A stretch of 64,000 nt of DNA, taken from NCBI RefSeq assembly GCF_963082655.1, contig NC_081554.1, positions 96,602,245-96,666,244 of the forward strand, in the 5' to 3' direction. Shown in pieces: positions 1 to 11,637 of the stretch. Within the stretch, counting starts at the first letter, position 1, and the number at the start of each line of letters is the position of its first letter. The stretch is from Stomoxys calcitrans. Lineage: Eukaryota; Arthropoda; Insecta; Diptera; Muscidae. The notes beneath the pieces are model-generated. The model was not told the origin of the DNA. It did not search any database and was given only the letters and a program-made list of their open reading frames with translations. The position numbers and the translations under genes were made by a program.

Positions 1-152
1 AGTCCGATTTGAACCATATTTGAGTCGGATATTGGGAAGCGTAAAACTACTCACTTTTCCAAATTTCAGCCAAATCTGTTAAAAAATAAAGCTTTTATGG
101 GCTTCAGACCCTTTATCGGGAGATCGGTCTGTATGGCAGCTATATCTAAATA
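1..152 (-). repeat. DINE-1-like repeat fragment, cut by window start
   Basis: This stretch carries the diagnostic phrases of the window's commonest repeat in reverse orientation: a segment ending in 'cggtctgtatggcagctata' preceded by an AAATTTCAG...AAATC block. The same order of phrases recurs at 45690-46140. It is one monomer of the tandem core of a Helentron-derived (DINE-1-like) element. The rest lies outside the window. It has no coding role. Confidence 0.7.
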
Positions 153-179
153 TGAAAAATATGAGAAAACAAGCGGTAA

Positions 180-800
180 GGCCCTATTCTTTTTTTCTGC
201 AGGAGAATATTTGGTAGAAAGTGGGGAGTAACCCTCAAGATGATTTATTGGATATATACGGCCACTGTGAGTCCAGTACTGATCAAACGATGGAGGGCCG
301 TGGATAAAAGAACTCGTTCGAGGCAATTTAAGATGGTCCAGGTGGCCTGCGCTGGAGTGAGATCCGCACTGCAGGCAGGTCAGGAAGCTATGCTGAATAT
401 GCAGCCCAGGTCGTACTAAGGCTGAGAGAGCTCGAAATGCTGAAAGAAGACAGGTGCTGCCGGAGTTCCATTCTGGATGTAAGGTATACGGGGGTAGACT
501 GAGGATGTTCTCGGACTACCTGGCATAGCTTCCGATTGGGATTAAGCCATTCACTATTGTTTTCTCGTGAGGGATGAATGGTGGGCGAATGCTGTGAGGG
601 AATGGGTTGAGGACTACACCGACGCACTCAACAACGGTACATCTCCTAGACTACCGACTAAATGTGCGGTCTTTCAGGCAGAAGTCTTTACCATTACAGT
701 AGCCGCAAGAGAAATTCTGGTAAGGGATTTACCGCCCTCAAAACTCTGGTTTTATTTTCACAGTATGGCGGCTCTCAATGCCTTGGTGTGCACATGAGTT
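180..800 (+). pseudogene. I/LOA-like LINE relic, RT to RNase H part
   Basis: Broken + strand frames resemble the stretch after the reverse transcriptase core in I/LOA-like non-LTR retrotransposons: LKMIYWIYTATVSPVL near 230-280, then after several stops LPTKCAVFQAEVFTI near 650-690, which matches the CSVFQAEV(F/I)AI motif of LINE RNase H domains. Stops and frame changes are frequent, so it is dead. The longest open piece (567-797) is only part of this domain. The RNase H active-site residues cannot all be placed. Clade assignment is by motif memory. Confidence 0.6.
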
Positions 801-1245
801 GTCATGTCTCGCGTGTCACGCAATCGTACGTGAGTATGATTGAACAAAAATTCCTCGAGCGAGAGCGTATGAAATCTCGCCCACGACGCTCATGAGAAAA
901 ATCGCAACTCAAGGGACATTCAAGACTCACAAGAATATCACGACTTATGATTAAAAATATAACAAAAAAACACAATTTTTGCATGCATCTCAAATCCTAC
1001 TGTACTTCAAGATACGAATTAAGCCATACCGTCACTATTGAAAATTATGAAAGAAACAAAAACCATTTCTGTCTACAGTTGCAGGAAAATTAAAAGTCCA
1101 AAAAAGTGGTTGTGCAGGTGTGATACATTTTATACACTAATATTCAAACGTTACAATACACACACAACTATTATAATGAGTCGTGGGTGTCTCGTGAGTC
1201 GTGCGTGATTCGTGCGTGAGTAAAATTTTTGTTTGGACAAACATG
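783..1245. repeat. CGTGAG-rich interspersed sequence
   Basis: Many copies of CGTGAG/CTCACG-like hexamers lie in both orientations, for example around 785-835, 880-900 and 1180-1220, separated by AT-rich DNA. The two clusters face each other, as in a decayed terminal-inverted-repeat element, but no target duplication was recognised. No coding signal is seen. Confidence 0.3.
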
Positions 1246-1258
1246 ATCAAACGGAAAT

Positions 1259-1531
1259 TAGCTCATGAACATTTCATTATGATACAGAGGCGAACTTCTC
1301 ACATATTACTGAGTGCTGCCCGATTCAAGTTTTAATTTCAATGATAAGGGGTCTCTTACACCAGTGCCACACCTCGTTGGGGAGAAGTTTTTATACGGCT
1401 GCCATACTATTTTTGCAAATGGCATAGTTCCTCACAAATGTCGTCAGCATTGGGAGGGGATAAACAACGCAGAGAAATTGTTTTTTCTGATGTGCTCGCC
1501 AGGATTCGAACCCAGGCGTTCAGCGCCATAG
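1259..1531 (-). mobile_element. tRNA-derived SINE (family 1), 5'-truncated
   Basis: Read on the - strand this has the order of the window's main SINE: box B (GGTTCGAATCC), the 'gcggtggttt'-type body, the 'ggaggcccc' motif and the tail ending near 'gggcaaa'. The A box and first 30 or so bases of the tRNA-like head are missing. It is diverged, with many substitutions compared with 36469-36774. Family 1 copies have a Pol III-type A/B-box promoter and no protein. Confidence 0.75.
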
Positions 1532-1534
1532 TTA

Positions 1535-2081
1535 TAATTACCTGTGTTTCAAATTCAATTCAATTAAAGTTTGTGAAATTATTTTTGAAACACGATATAA
1601 TTTGTATATTACGTACAGCTCCCCATGATCAGCAACATCTCGGCAAGTTTAAAAAGGGTTTAATGGGCGTATGTTCTGTGATGTGCTCCTGAGTAAAACA
1701 GGACATAAACACAAAAGCACCAAAAACGAAAAATCAAAAAAAAAAGGAAACAGACATGCTACACAACAACAGTCAGTGAGTGACTGGAATTATTGGCATG
1801 GAGACAACACCTGTGAACTAAGGTGCTTAAAAATGGATTAAAACCAACGTCGGGACAAAAATAAACACGAAATGCTGCTGCAGGACAATAAACAAACCTG
1901 GCTATGTCAAAGGCGTAGGTGTGTATGTGCATGAGTGGATATATGTGTTTGTGTGTGTGTGCTTCGTACATTGTGGCTGGATGTGACTCGGTCGATATCC
2001 TCATTTTTGAGTTGGTAACATTTTAACCCTTCAACAACGTCACCATTTAATACGAACGTCGTCATTGCGGGGACAACAACA
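1535..2081. other. No recognised feature
   Basis: This is low-repeat DNA with A-rich tracts (1690-1755) and GT-rich sequence (1915-1965). It is not recognised as any repeat family seen elsewhere in the window. Open frames here are short and compositionally biased. Confidence 0.5.
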
Positions 2082-2231
2082 ATGACGGTGATCGTAATGG
2101 AAGATGGTTATGATGGGTACGACTATGAGGATGATGATGATGATTATCCCAGTTACAACAAGGAGAACGGCATTTGTGGCAACTACGAATCATTATTCTG
2201 GCGTTGCGATGTGATATACTTACGTGTCTGA
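2082..2231 (+). CDS. Candidate 49-residue acidic small ORF
   Basis: An ATG at 2082 after CAACAACA opens 49 codons rich in Asp, Glu and Tyr (it includes EDDDDDYPSYN) and ends in TGA at 2229-2231. The surrounding DNA is not repeat-derived. The acidic run comes from a GATGAT microsatellite-like tract, so the frame may be accidental. No domain or homologue is recognised. It could be a peptide, a uORF, part of an exon, or noise. Confidence 0.12.
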   Translation: MTVIVMEDGYDGYDYEDDDDDYPSYNKENGICGNYESLFWRCDVIYLRV

Positions 2232-5150
2232 CATTGCATGACATGACTTTTTGTGTTGGAACATCTCTGTGTTCTCTCTCTTAGGTCTTGGAAGAGGTGT
2301 GCTTGAGTTTTTGTCAACTGGGGCGGCAGCGGGGGGTTAGTATTTGTGTGTCACTCGTCCACAGTGAAATGTCCCCTCCCTCTTGCACCTTATATCTTCC
2401 GCAAATGAAAAAATACACAAAGGTAACCCATGCAGAACAATGACAACAAAGCTAAGGACTCATTCACATACACAGACACACACACACACACACATAAACT
2501 CGTTGCCAAAACAGAACCCTAGACACGCGGCAATTCAGACACCCGCACCCATGTGCACTTGCGTCCAAGTTGACTTTTATAGAGTCGCAATCACAATAAA
2601 AAGGAGTCTATTATCCATTCTTTTGCATTATCCTCGAACATTTGTTGTTATTGTTGTCGTTAGGACAATTTGCTGTTGTGTTTTTGTTTGCCCCGAGTTC
2701 TTGTTGTTGTGCTACGTAGATGCCACAGCCGCAGCCGTTAGCCGTTACCGCCGCTTTTGTTGTTTTCCGTTTCCATTGTGGCATTAGTGTGTGAGTGAGT
2801 GTTTGTGTATGTGCATGTGCCACGATGTCCGTCTCTGTGTGCCGTGTTCATTTTGTTCCCTTTACTTTTTTTCGGAAGGATCGATATCCATTAGGAAAAT
2901 TAAAATTGCGGCAGAGGCAATGAACGTAAAACGGAAACGTCCGCCATTGTATTGCTCGGTAGCACGAATACATGAACGCCCGCACACTGCACACCCACAC
3001 ACATGCATGCAAACTCACAGAAGAAAACACAGGACGAATCGTCAATAAAGGAATGAATAGCAAAGTGGGAACAAGGCAGCAAAACAATTTTTTTTTTCAA
3101 GCTAAAGAAACGGAGGCGCAACATTGAATGACATAAAAAAAAATCCAACGTGCGTATTCACCCCGACACACAGTCGTAGGCCAAAGTTTACCTTTCTGTA
3201 TGCGAACAAGTGTACTTGTGGGATGCTAACTTAGCGCTTTTTTCCTCAAAACTCAGAAATGATTTCTCTTTAAAGGCTTTATCGGAATGTGAGAGATTCA
3301 TGAAATGGATTTTACCATCATCCAGATAGAATCTCGTCGTATCCTCCTGTCATTCGAAGACACTTGCCAAATTTCAAGAATGGATAGAAGTGAAAAACGC
3401 AATCGGTGTATGGTTTGTGGGCAACATCTTTTAACCTACATATCCTATATTCTACAAGCTTTTTGTTTTTGGTCTGCCTTTCGAGTCGATTTGGTGCACA
3501 ATAAGTTTTACCAGATTTAAGTAAAAAATAGTCTCATTAAATTAAGAAAAATGTCCTAAAGTTGAGAAATAATCTCTCTTTGAATTGAGTTTAAGCCGAA
3601 TGTCTTATTGAATGGTGATGGCAAGACTGGCAGTACCCCATAAAAAGTCATATACACTCACAAAATATACAAAATTTTGAATCTTAACACTAATTAAAGT
3701 GAACTAAATTTGAGCAATATTTATCTTCATATAGCGCTAAACAATTATATGCCCGTTGTTAGTTCAAAAATTTCTTAATAGCTGAGGAATAGTTTTTACT
3801 TAATATAAGATCACTTTGAACTACCCACAAGTAAAGTATGAACTAATAAGAATTGAAACAGAAAGGTGAAATTTGCTGGAAGATATCCCCGTTTCTGAAC
3901 CCTTCTAAGTGGGTCCAAATGGAGATTGACAGAATTATATTTATTACTGTCTGTCTCCTACTCCCACGCTCTTTAACGCCCAGCTGTTTTGAAGAACTAC
4001 ATTTTAATATGAAATATAGCAATAATAAATTAAATAAAACTTCACCTTTTATCGCAGCCGTAAGTTGAACCAAGAAACTTCTGCTTTAAAAGCGGACGCT
4101 CTACGCATTCATCCACATCACTATTGTCTGAAACTGACTCTTGTTTCCCCCTTCAATATTTGCTAAAAATATTAAGCAAAACATTTTCGAACTCAAATAT
4201 TTTCATTAGGGCGGGTTGATTTGTATGGATGAAATAAAAATTAAAAATCGTTTAGCAAAAACATAATCTTCTAAAAAAGGTCCCCGAAGAAATTATATAT
4301 CTAAAATAAAATCCTAATCAGCTCCCTTCGTCTTAAAAAAATCTATTAATTGTAGCATTTGTGTTTTGCAATTAAGGTACAGGTCGCATTTGTTATCCAA
4401 TCATCACAAAATTTAACACATATCCCTTTTTTAGCCTAGGGACAAAAGCTATGAATTTTGTTGAAAATCGGTTAAGATTTAGAAAAATCGGTTACGGATT
4501 TTTAATTAAACGTTAATAAAAATTCTGAGTGTTAAAACCCACATTTGCCGCACTTTTACCACCGCTATGGCTTGATTCTGGCACTCTCTCTATTATTTTT
4601 TCAGGATGCGAATTTGGCAGAATGGCCCAAACTGGCCTCCGAGTGAACTTACCTTTGGTGAGCAACCCACTCAACCAACCTTCAGTATGCAGCATTTTTT
4701 TCGATGGAATACAATCTGCAAGTTTTTTGGTACAATGAAATACCTCCGATGTAACATAAAGAAAACATATAAGAAGAGAAATATGGTCCTGTACTCAGTA
4801 TAAATCCAATGTACATATCGTTGTACTATCGTTGAAATAAAACTTGAAACAGACAGAGAAAAATTTGCCTTTGCATTGATTAAAACTTCTTTTACACTGC
4901 GGCTGCATCGATCAATAAATCCGAGGAAAGTAGTTGGTAGGAAAGTAATATTTAGCATTTTTCTTCGGCTTCAAATGATATGGCAAAATACCGTCTTTTT
5001 TCTGTCAGAGAAGCCATAGCCATAAGGAAAAGAAGAGCGAAAGTAGAAGGCAAAAATTCAGGATTCAAATGGGTTAATTTATTCATAAATAATTTATTTA
5101 TTTATATAATCCGCAAGTCCTTACCGCTTTCTTAAGTTGATGCTGCCCAA
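2232..5150. other. Low-repeat stretch without a recognised gene
   Basis: The first kilobase has GT/CA-rich, regulatory-looking sequence including a CA run at 2471-2494. From 3200 on it is AT-rich, with no repeat family shared with the rest of the window and no frame that looks coding. Frames of 60-130 codons between 2383 and 3150 overlap on both strands and follow the CA/GT composition, so they are not called. Confidence 0.5.
2471..2494. repeat. CA dinucleotide microsatellite
   Basis: A near-perfect CA run with one interruption early in the tract. Confidence 0.9.
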
Positions 5151-5159
5151 GTAAAGTTA

Positions 5160-5710
5160 TGGTGGTGCAAGAAAGTTAGGTTAGATTAAGTTGAAAAAAG
5201 AGTGCAGATATTAATCCGCCCCATTCCACTATGTAATCGCCATGTAATCGTCTTTTAGTGCGCTATAAAAACTAAAAAGCAACCTCAAAAAAAGAAAATT
5301 TTAAGTTAGGAATTCAGTGCTTCTTACAAAGTCCCTAATTGTTTACCATACCACACCACTAAGTTGGTTCATGTCTGGTATCGTATCGCCCCCTAAGTAC
5401 CGGTGTCTGTTAGACGCGAAAGTCAGGCAATGACATAGGAAATACTCCAACGTCTCATCATCTTCTCCGCATGCCCTGCACATGCTATCACTCGCCGCAC
5501 CGATTTTACATAAGTGAGCTCGTAAACCTATGTGTCCCGTTATGATACCAATATCTATACTAACCTCCTTCTTACTTCCTTTCAGTAATTGGCATAGGAT
5601 TTTCACTGTCCTACCGACCGTTTCACTGTTCCACAATGTTACATGCGCATTCGTCGCCCACTCCCTTAACTCGGACTGCGTCGGCCCGACGTCAACCTCA
5701 CCTAACCTAA
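5160..5710 (-). pseudogene. LINE 3' end: RNase H C-terminus and 3' UTR
   Basis: On the - strand an open piece (5636 down to 5343) contains GIITGHIGLRAHLCKIG, then a Cys/His cluster CRACGEDDETLEYFLCHC and RHRYLGG, the usual end of I/LOA-like LINE ORF2 after RNase H. The frame extends upstream in-frame to about 5700. The part toward 5160 is a 3' UTR ending in 'cttaatctaacctaac' (reverse strand). A related tail occurs at 40480-40556. The copy is 5'-truncated, as expected for LINE insertion. The frame is unusually intact over about 110 codons. Confidence 0.75.
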
Positions 5711-5719
5711 CCTATAGCA

Positions 5720-8240
5720 TAACGAATACAGCAGATCATAACACAAAACCATAATGAAGTTGCGTGAAAATGGAAACTTTTAATATGTCTGTGTATTATA
5801 ACATCGAAATATATCCAAATAAACTGTGAAATAGTTTGAATTACTAAATAATAATATCTGCTTATGATTGGTAAACATTTGAGCTTGAATTATGTTACGA
5901 CATTAAATTGAATCCTTTTCAATGTACACAAACATATTAAGCATTACGCTAAATTAATTTATAAAAAAAAGAAAAACTAGTTGAAAACCCGAATAACAAG
6001 TTTTTTATATCCAGAATGAAACGTATTTTCAGGGTAAAAAATAAAAATTTATATTTATATGTCACTCACAATTCTTGTAGGAATTTATGGCAAAAAAAAC
6101 ATGTACTTTCATTGTAAACTAAGTCTAACGTTTACGTGTCGAAAATTTGATTTATGTGAAACGAATTATTTTTTTGAGTGTAGTCTCATTCACTAATGTG
6201 TTTAAATCCCTAACCTTGGCCTTGTTCCAAATACCTTTGCTAAGCATTTTATAGCTACTTTATGGTCTTATGGTAGTCAAAAATCAAAGAAGTTGTCATC
6301 ACTGTTTTCGCAATGCAAACATGTTGTGTACAAACATGACTTCAACACTGCATTTAATTTTCTTCTAGGATACAATCACTCGCCTCATACATTTCAAATG
6401 GGACGAGTGCTTTAATGTTTATTGTGGTTTTTGTCTTGCGACTGTATGTATTCGTATGTATATTTGTGTTGATTTTATATTAATTCTTATGTTATTTTTG
6501 CTGTTGTTTTCATTTGGTTTGTGCTTTTCATTCGTCTCATTGTTTCACAGCGCTGTTGGTTTTACATCAATATTTTGATTTTACCTCCACGCTTTCCTTG
6601 CCGCTTTCGTTGGTTCGCTAGGTAAATTCAAATGGTTATCGGGTTTCCAGTTTAGCTTTATTCCTATCGTTTATTTTGCCACTTTTGCCTAGTCTCCACT
6701 CATCTTCACCAAGTGCCAGTGGAAATTTTCTGGCATCTATAGTTGTTGCCATTGCTGGATTCATTGAACATTCATCACTCCTGACTTCGCTGACTGCAGC
6801 TTGTTTATCCTTTTCATTCGGATGGTTAACGATTTCCATAAAAATGCCATTGTTATCCCATGTAATGTGTCATCCCAGTCGATGAATCGCGAAGCAACAT
6901 TCAGCTACGCACTAATCCATCAATTGGGAAAATGTATTGGCTGGATTCATTGCACTGAAGCGATGTTGGCGTACAACTATGCGATCATTGTTCATTGGGC
7001 GATGGACAACTAACAACAATATTCTTATAGGGAAACGTCAAGGTGCTCATCATCGTTACCCGCTGTTTTTTTATGGATTTTTAAGAGATTCAATATATAT
7101 TCTGCTCAAGTTTACAGAGATTGTCCCAACTGTATTGACATCTGCAAATAATCTAAGGTATCCTTTTATTTGCAAACTCTCAACCATATTTTTTGTTTGA
7201 AGAATGATTGTTGGATGTCTTTGTCCAAGTGAAATCCATATGTATTGAGCAAGCCACTGAGATCGCAATTTCGAAACTGGCAAAAATTTCAATCAAAAAT
7301 TAAATAGACCCTAGGAAATATTAATGTTACTTTTTTATAAAAAAATGGAAAATTTTGATGCTTTCGGAAATTTTAGGTTATTAAGTGGATAACTTTTAGT
7401 AAAAAGGGCAATCTGTATCAACTTTTTTACCTATTAAAGCGATGACCATTTTATTTTATAATTCTCATTTATATTTCTCTATCGACGCAAGCATAATGAT
7501 TGAAGAGTTTTATCTATGTAATGGACAGCAAAGCCAGTAGATACAACAACACCAACCACAATATGACGCGTTTCGATTCTTGGTGGAAATCTTATCGGAT
7601 ACTTTTAGGTGTTAAGGCTTCACGAGCCTTACCTTGGTAGGTTGTACTAATATCGAAATCATTGCAAAAGCGCCTCTATCATATAAATATCGCACTAACC
7701 AGCTCGACATCCTGCCTGCTAGCTGTTCTTTTTCCAATGCACGTGTTTGTATATTGTAGTGGTTGACTTTATGTCTACCTAGCTGCATTACTCATATAGT
7801 ATACACATGTCTTCTGTGCATCTTTGGGAAGTTGTGTCAATGACTTCGAGCGAAAAATTTTGTTACAAATAGTCCCACAAATTCAAGAATACAGACTAAC
7901 ATTTTCAAAAAAAAAATTGTTCTAACTCTAATAACTCTTAAATTATTAGACATGGTCCGAATATTTTAGCATGTTTTAAATGGTTTTTACGAGCTCTATT
8001 AAAAAAAAATAGCCAATAAATGATGCTAGAGGTGATTATTTGCAAGCCCCTGGGCCTACTAGGGTTTCAAAATTTTGCATAGTTATTGGAAAATATCATT
8101 GACTTTGTTGTGTTTTTGTAGATATTTCCAATTTTGTAGATTAATTCCAAAATTTTTCGATTTGGACAGTCGGAGCAAAGTCCGTGAGATGGAGACAGGA
8201 CCTCAAAATATTGAATAAGCTTAGGTAGGGTTAGAGTGCA
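5720..8240. other. AT-rich stretch, nothing recognised
   Basis: There are homopolymer A/T tracts, no shared repeat family, and only short frames overlapping on both strands (for example 6636-7292). It may be intergenic or intronic. Confidence 0.5.
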
Positions 8241-8305
8241 GTGATACCACAGTACCAGGGACGTTGCCAGGGGTGGCTAACAGACACAAGCTATCGGCGG
8301 CAAAA

Positions 8306-8362
8306 TCAGAAAACATTCCCAGCCGTAGTTTTTCTTCCTGGTGCTGGCGACACTTGTGAGGT
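8306..8362 (+). mobile_element. SINE family 1 body fragment
   Basis: A short piece matching the SINE body from the 'catcagaaaa' block to 'tgctggcgacacttgtgagg'. It lies directly before a longer SINE copy and may be part of an older copy interrupted by the younger one. Confidence 0.5.
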
Positions 8363-8385
8363 ATTTACCTTTGGTAATCAGCCGT

Positions 8386-8636
8386 GTGGAGGCCACCGTC
8401 CGTCTATGACGCCGAACGCCTGGGTTCAAATCCCAGCGTGAACAACAACAAAACTTTCAGCGGCGGTTATCCCTTTACTAATGATGGCTACATTTGTGAG
8501 GTGTACTGCCACGTTAAAACTTCTCTACCAAGTGGTGTCGCTCGGCATAAAAAAGGAGGCCCCTCATCATTGACCTTAAACTTTAATCGGACTGCACTCA
8601 TTGATAGGAGAGAAGTTCTCTTTTAAGCGATTTTTG
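8386..8636 (+). mobile_element. tRNA-derived SINE (family 1)
   Basis: It begins with 'ggaggccaccg' and carries a B box in GGGTTCAAATCCC form, then the body ('agcggcggttatccc', 'tttgtgaggtgtactgcca') and the 'aaaggaggcccc' and 'cggactgcactcattgat' blocks. Part of the A-box region is deleted (10-20 bases) and the final tail is missing. Confidence 0.8.
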
Positions 8637-8809
8637 GGGAACCACCGTGCAGTTCCCCAAAAAGTCTTCAGGAACAACTGATGAGTCGTCTCCTGAGTAC
8701 CTAATCCTACCATTTCTATACACCTTTAGCCTCTCCTTGTCGAATGAGCAGTACACAACTCGCTCATACTTGTAGAGTTGTTTGAGGCAGCCAGAGTTTA
8801 GTACACTCG

Positions 8810-8930
8810 AAGAAATTGATTAAAAAAACGTCAAAAGTGTTTGCCGTAACAACCAAAAATCTGCTGAAAATGGGATGACAGTAATTTAAAATAGCAAACA
8901 TTTTGTGCTGTTGGAATGATGGAAAAATGT
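8810..8930 (+). mobile_element. CAG-rich TA-target MITE fragment
   Basis: It starts with CACTCGAAGAAATT, close to the CACTCATAGAAA end of the MITE family described at 40743-41371, and continues with AAATCTGCTGAAAATGGGA-type internal sequence. Only one end is present. Confidence 0.5.
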
Positions 8931-9069
8931 TAAACGTAACCTAAAAGATTCATAAATATTTTAAAAATTTTGTATAAACTGAATATTTTATCTTTTAATT
9001 TTAATGGATCTGACAATTTTTTAGGGAATAAAAAAAAATTGACAAAACAATTATTTAAATCATATTTAT

Positions 9070-9425
9070 GCCTCTAAACAAAAAAATTACGGCTAAAATT
9101 TCCAAAAATATATACTGGTACATAAATGTCTTTCACCACTTGATCTTTCATTCGGGCTTTTCGGTCGTCCCGGTTTGCGTCTTTCCCAATGATCGCCTTC
9201 AAACGATTTCTTCCCTGGAGCTTTTACACGCATTCCGACAACGTGATCTAGCCAACGCAACCGAGACTTTTTACTATGCCAACGTCGTCATTCACGTCTT
9301 ACAGTTCGTCCTTCATACAACGACGATACTCTCCATCAATGCAAACTGGTCCATAATTTTACGAAGAATCTTTCTCTCAAACACTCCAAGCCCATTTTGC
9401 TGTTGCACGTAGAGCTTCCTGAAGT
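9070..9425 (-). pseudogene. RTE-like LINE C-terminal relic
   Basis: The - strand translation in shifting frames follows the end of endonuclease-reverse transcriptase (RTE-like) ORFs: an FERKILRKI-like segment near 9385, a CMKDEL and DDV segment, a (R)LRWLDHVV-like segment near 9210, and an RRKPGRPK-like basic motif near 9155. Stops and frameshifts make it non-functional. The + strand frame at 9068-9412 is a shadow of this relic. Confidence 0.55.
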
Positions 9426-9448
9426 ATATCCCTAAGAGTGCTGAGTGC

Positions 9449-9960
9449 CTAACCGCAATTGCCAAGTCGTAAGCATACGCAACCACTTTTACACTTTTTC
9501 TTCCAGAGACAATAATACAATATATTGTTAATGGCTATATTCCAAAGTAGAGGAGACAGTACACCTCCTTGAGGTGTAATGTATCTTTTAGTAATTAACT
9601 TTATTACGGTAGAGTTGATGCCTTTTACATTATTGAAAGCACCTTCAATGTCAAGAAACGATACCATTGTATATTCCTTGTCAGCGATAGAACCCTCTAT
9701 GTAGCCGACTAGGTCGTGAAGGGCTGTATCAGTGGATTTACCTTTACTATATGCATGCTGCTGCCGCGACAGACGATCTCCAGGGATCTTTGCCCTAAGA
9801 TATGTTTCTATTAATCTTCGAAAAGTCTTCATCATAAATCTTTCGCCTTCGTGTGGTAGGGTTTTCCTGCTTTTGGAATGAAAACGACCTTCGTTCCCCC
9901 CATCCCACAGGTATATATGACATTATGATACAAGAAGAGTATATCTCCCCAAGCCAGGGA
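9449..9960 (-). pseudogene. LINE reverse transcriptase, N-terminal half
   Basis: An open 128-codon piece (9835 to 9449) contains QQHAYSKGKSTDTALHDLVG, FLDIEGAFNNV and TPQGGVLSPLLWN, which are RT fingers/palm motifs; FLDIEGAF holds the first catalytic Asp. Upstream in other frames is a KVVFIPKAGK-like segment. The frame leaves the RT alignment after LLWNIAINN, before the YADD box. The residues between GAFNNV and TPQGG are too few for an intact RT, so an internal deletion is likely. Confidence 0.75.
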
Positions 9961-9996
9961 ACCAGTCAATCAGACACAGCTTGTAATTCAATCGAC

Positions 9997-10068
9997 AAGA
10001 AGTTTCGACTCCTTTAAGTCGCCTGGCCCTGATAATGTCCTAGCGACTTAAAGGAGTCGAAACTTCTT
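9997..10068. repeat. 26-bp perfect inverted repeat with 20-nt loop
   Basis: The left arm 9997-10022 and right arm 10043-10068 are exact reverse complements. The loop is 10023-10042. Read on + the left arm plus loop encodes DSFKSPGPDNV, the motif that normally precedes LINE RT, but in the orientation opposite to the surrounding - strand LINE. It is best explained as a fold-back copy of about 46 bp inserted in inverse orientation. Confidence 0.95.
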
Positions 10069-10580
10069 ATTGCCCAAAGGATTTTCGGCTCAGACACAAT
10101 TTCCCTAATAGCCTCCGTAGCTCTAGGGTTTCCTCACTAGTCATGGTCCATACATTCTCTGATTTCTGGATATACCCCACCGTAATAGGTCTCGAGGACA
10201 GAATCTTCCTTAGCCTAGAGGCCTCAGATGTATCCTCCGGAGCTGCAGAATCCTACCTTGGATTTGTTCTGAGCCTTTCTAAGCTCGCCCTTATATTTTC
10301 ATAGCTCAGCCAAATAGATGTCCCAATCGTGTGGGGCTCTTGTGTCTTTTGCTCTGTTGAAGAGTTTTCTTCAGTCCTTCTTTAGACCAACCAGCTCTGG
10401 GGTCTTCCAAAGTGGTAGCTGTTTGCCCTTGGCTTGGCACTAGGGTATGCTGACATAAGCGAGTCTTTCAGGGCCTTCGTGATCCGCTTGACCACTATAT
10501 ATATATATATCCTCCATAGTTTCAACTTCCTTTTCTAGTCTAGAAGGGATAGTGGTGCAGAATTTGTGCCGAAATTTATC

Positions 10581-11203
10581 CTAATCCGCCTTTCTTCTGT
10601 TTAGCCGAGGGACCACTACTCCAGTATTTTCTCCAAGGCTAAAACTAATATAACGATGATCATAGAAGCTGTGGTCATCCAACACTTCCCAGTCGCATAT
10701 TCTTCCACTTATATCTTCCGATACAATGGTAATATCTAGTACCTCGTGCCTGTTTCTGGTAATAATGGTCGGTTTATCCCCTTTATTATAAATCACCAGA
10801 TTGCAACTTATAATATATTCAATAAGCAGCTCACCCCTTTCGTTGACATCCGAACTTCCCCATATCTGGTGATGTGCATTAGCATCACTTCCTATTGTAC
10901 AATGAGGCTCTTCTTCCCTACAAAAGCGGCTTCAACCCTCGACTTAAGCTTTGAAGGCGGCATCTGTGAATCGTGTGCCATATATAGGGAAGCCAGTCAG
11001 TAAAGAGATTTGTTTATTTCAAGGCAGGCTACTATTAAATCTTCAGTGCTTAGCGACGGAAGAAGAAAAACATTTAGACTACTCTTTGCAAGAATACAGG
11101 CTCTGTGTCTCCCATTCCCCGTTCCCTTGAGTACTTTAAATACAGGAAATCTTAGCCCACGAACCATTCCTCCACACACCCATGGCTGCTGGATAAGAAT
11201 CAT
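10581..11203 (-). pseudogene. LINE AP-like endonuclease, frameshifted
   Basis: The 11203-10997 piece (ILIQQPWVCGG ... FLLPSLSTEDLIVACLEI) joins, after a stop and frameshifts around 10990-10860, to the 10796-10581 piece with EVLDITIVSEDI, DWEVLDDHSFYDHRYISF. The (S)DHR motif is that of the C-terminal side of LINE apurinic-like endonucleases; here the residue before DHR is Tyr rather than the usual Ser. Confidence 0.7.
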
Positions 11204-11637
11204 GTCAATATTAATAACAGTATAGCATTTTTTTCGTTAAAAATAATATTTTAAATCTTTTCCATATTTTGTTAAATTTTTACCATATTCTGAAATTTTG
11301 TTGGTTGTTGTTGTTTTATATGGTCAAAAATTGATAACTATAATACAAATTGTAATAAACATATATTGTTACCACAATCATGACAATGTCGCGACAGCAA
11401 TGATATGCTAAAGTCTGGCCATATAAAATCATTTATATTCTCTGCCTGCAGAAGCAGACATCCGCGAACTTATCAACAAAGCTAGAAGTGAATTCCTTAT
11501 ACTCAACAAAGTTTGGAGATGCAGTGATATATCATAGCTTACAAAAGTCAGAATCTTCACCAGCCGTGTGAAATCTATATTATTAAATGGATGTACAACT
11601 TGGAGGTTGACACAAGCGTCTACCATCAAAATTCAAT

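Larger units (their letters stand above)
9449..11203 (-). mobile_element. Decayed I/LOA-like LINE (endonuclease + RT)
   Basis: On the - strand, endonuclease-like frames (11203 to 10581) are followed by a degraded linker and then the start of the reverse transcriptase (to 9449). The order agrees with a LINE ORF2 missing its 3' half, including the YADD region and RNase H. It abuts an unrelated LINE tail at 9070-9425. Internal stops, frameshifts and a fold-back insertion (9997-10068) show it is dead. Confidence 0.75.

Noticed and set aside
2383..3148. Overlapping frames of 60-134 codons on both strands
   Set aside because: They follow CA/GT microsatellite and A/T tract composition, overlap each other on both strands, and have no domain or start context support.
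4513..4738. Possible exon: TTTTTTCAG acceptor at 4604 and donors on both strands near 4652-4660
   Set aside because: Splice-like motifs exist on both strands in the same 60 bases, the frames have no recognised domain, and no partner exon was seen.
5695..5720. Telomere-like TTAGG repeats
   Set aside because: Only two or three units occur ('cctaacctaacct'); this is the usual end of LINE/SINE tails here, and Diptera lack TTAGG telomeres.
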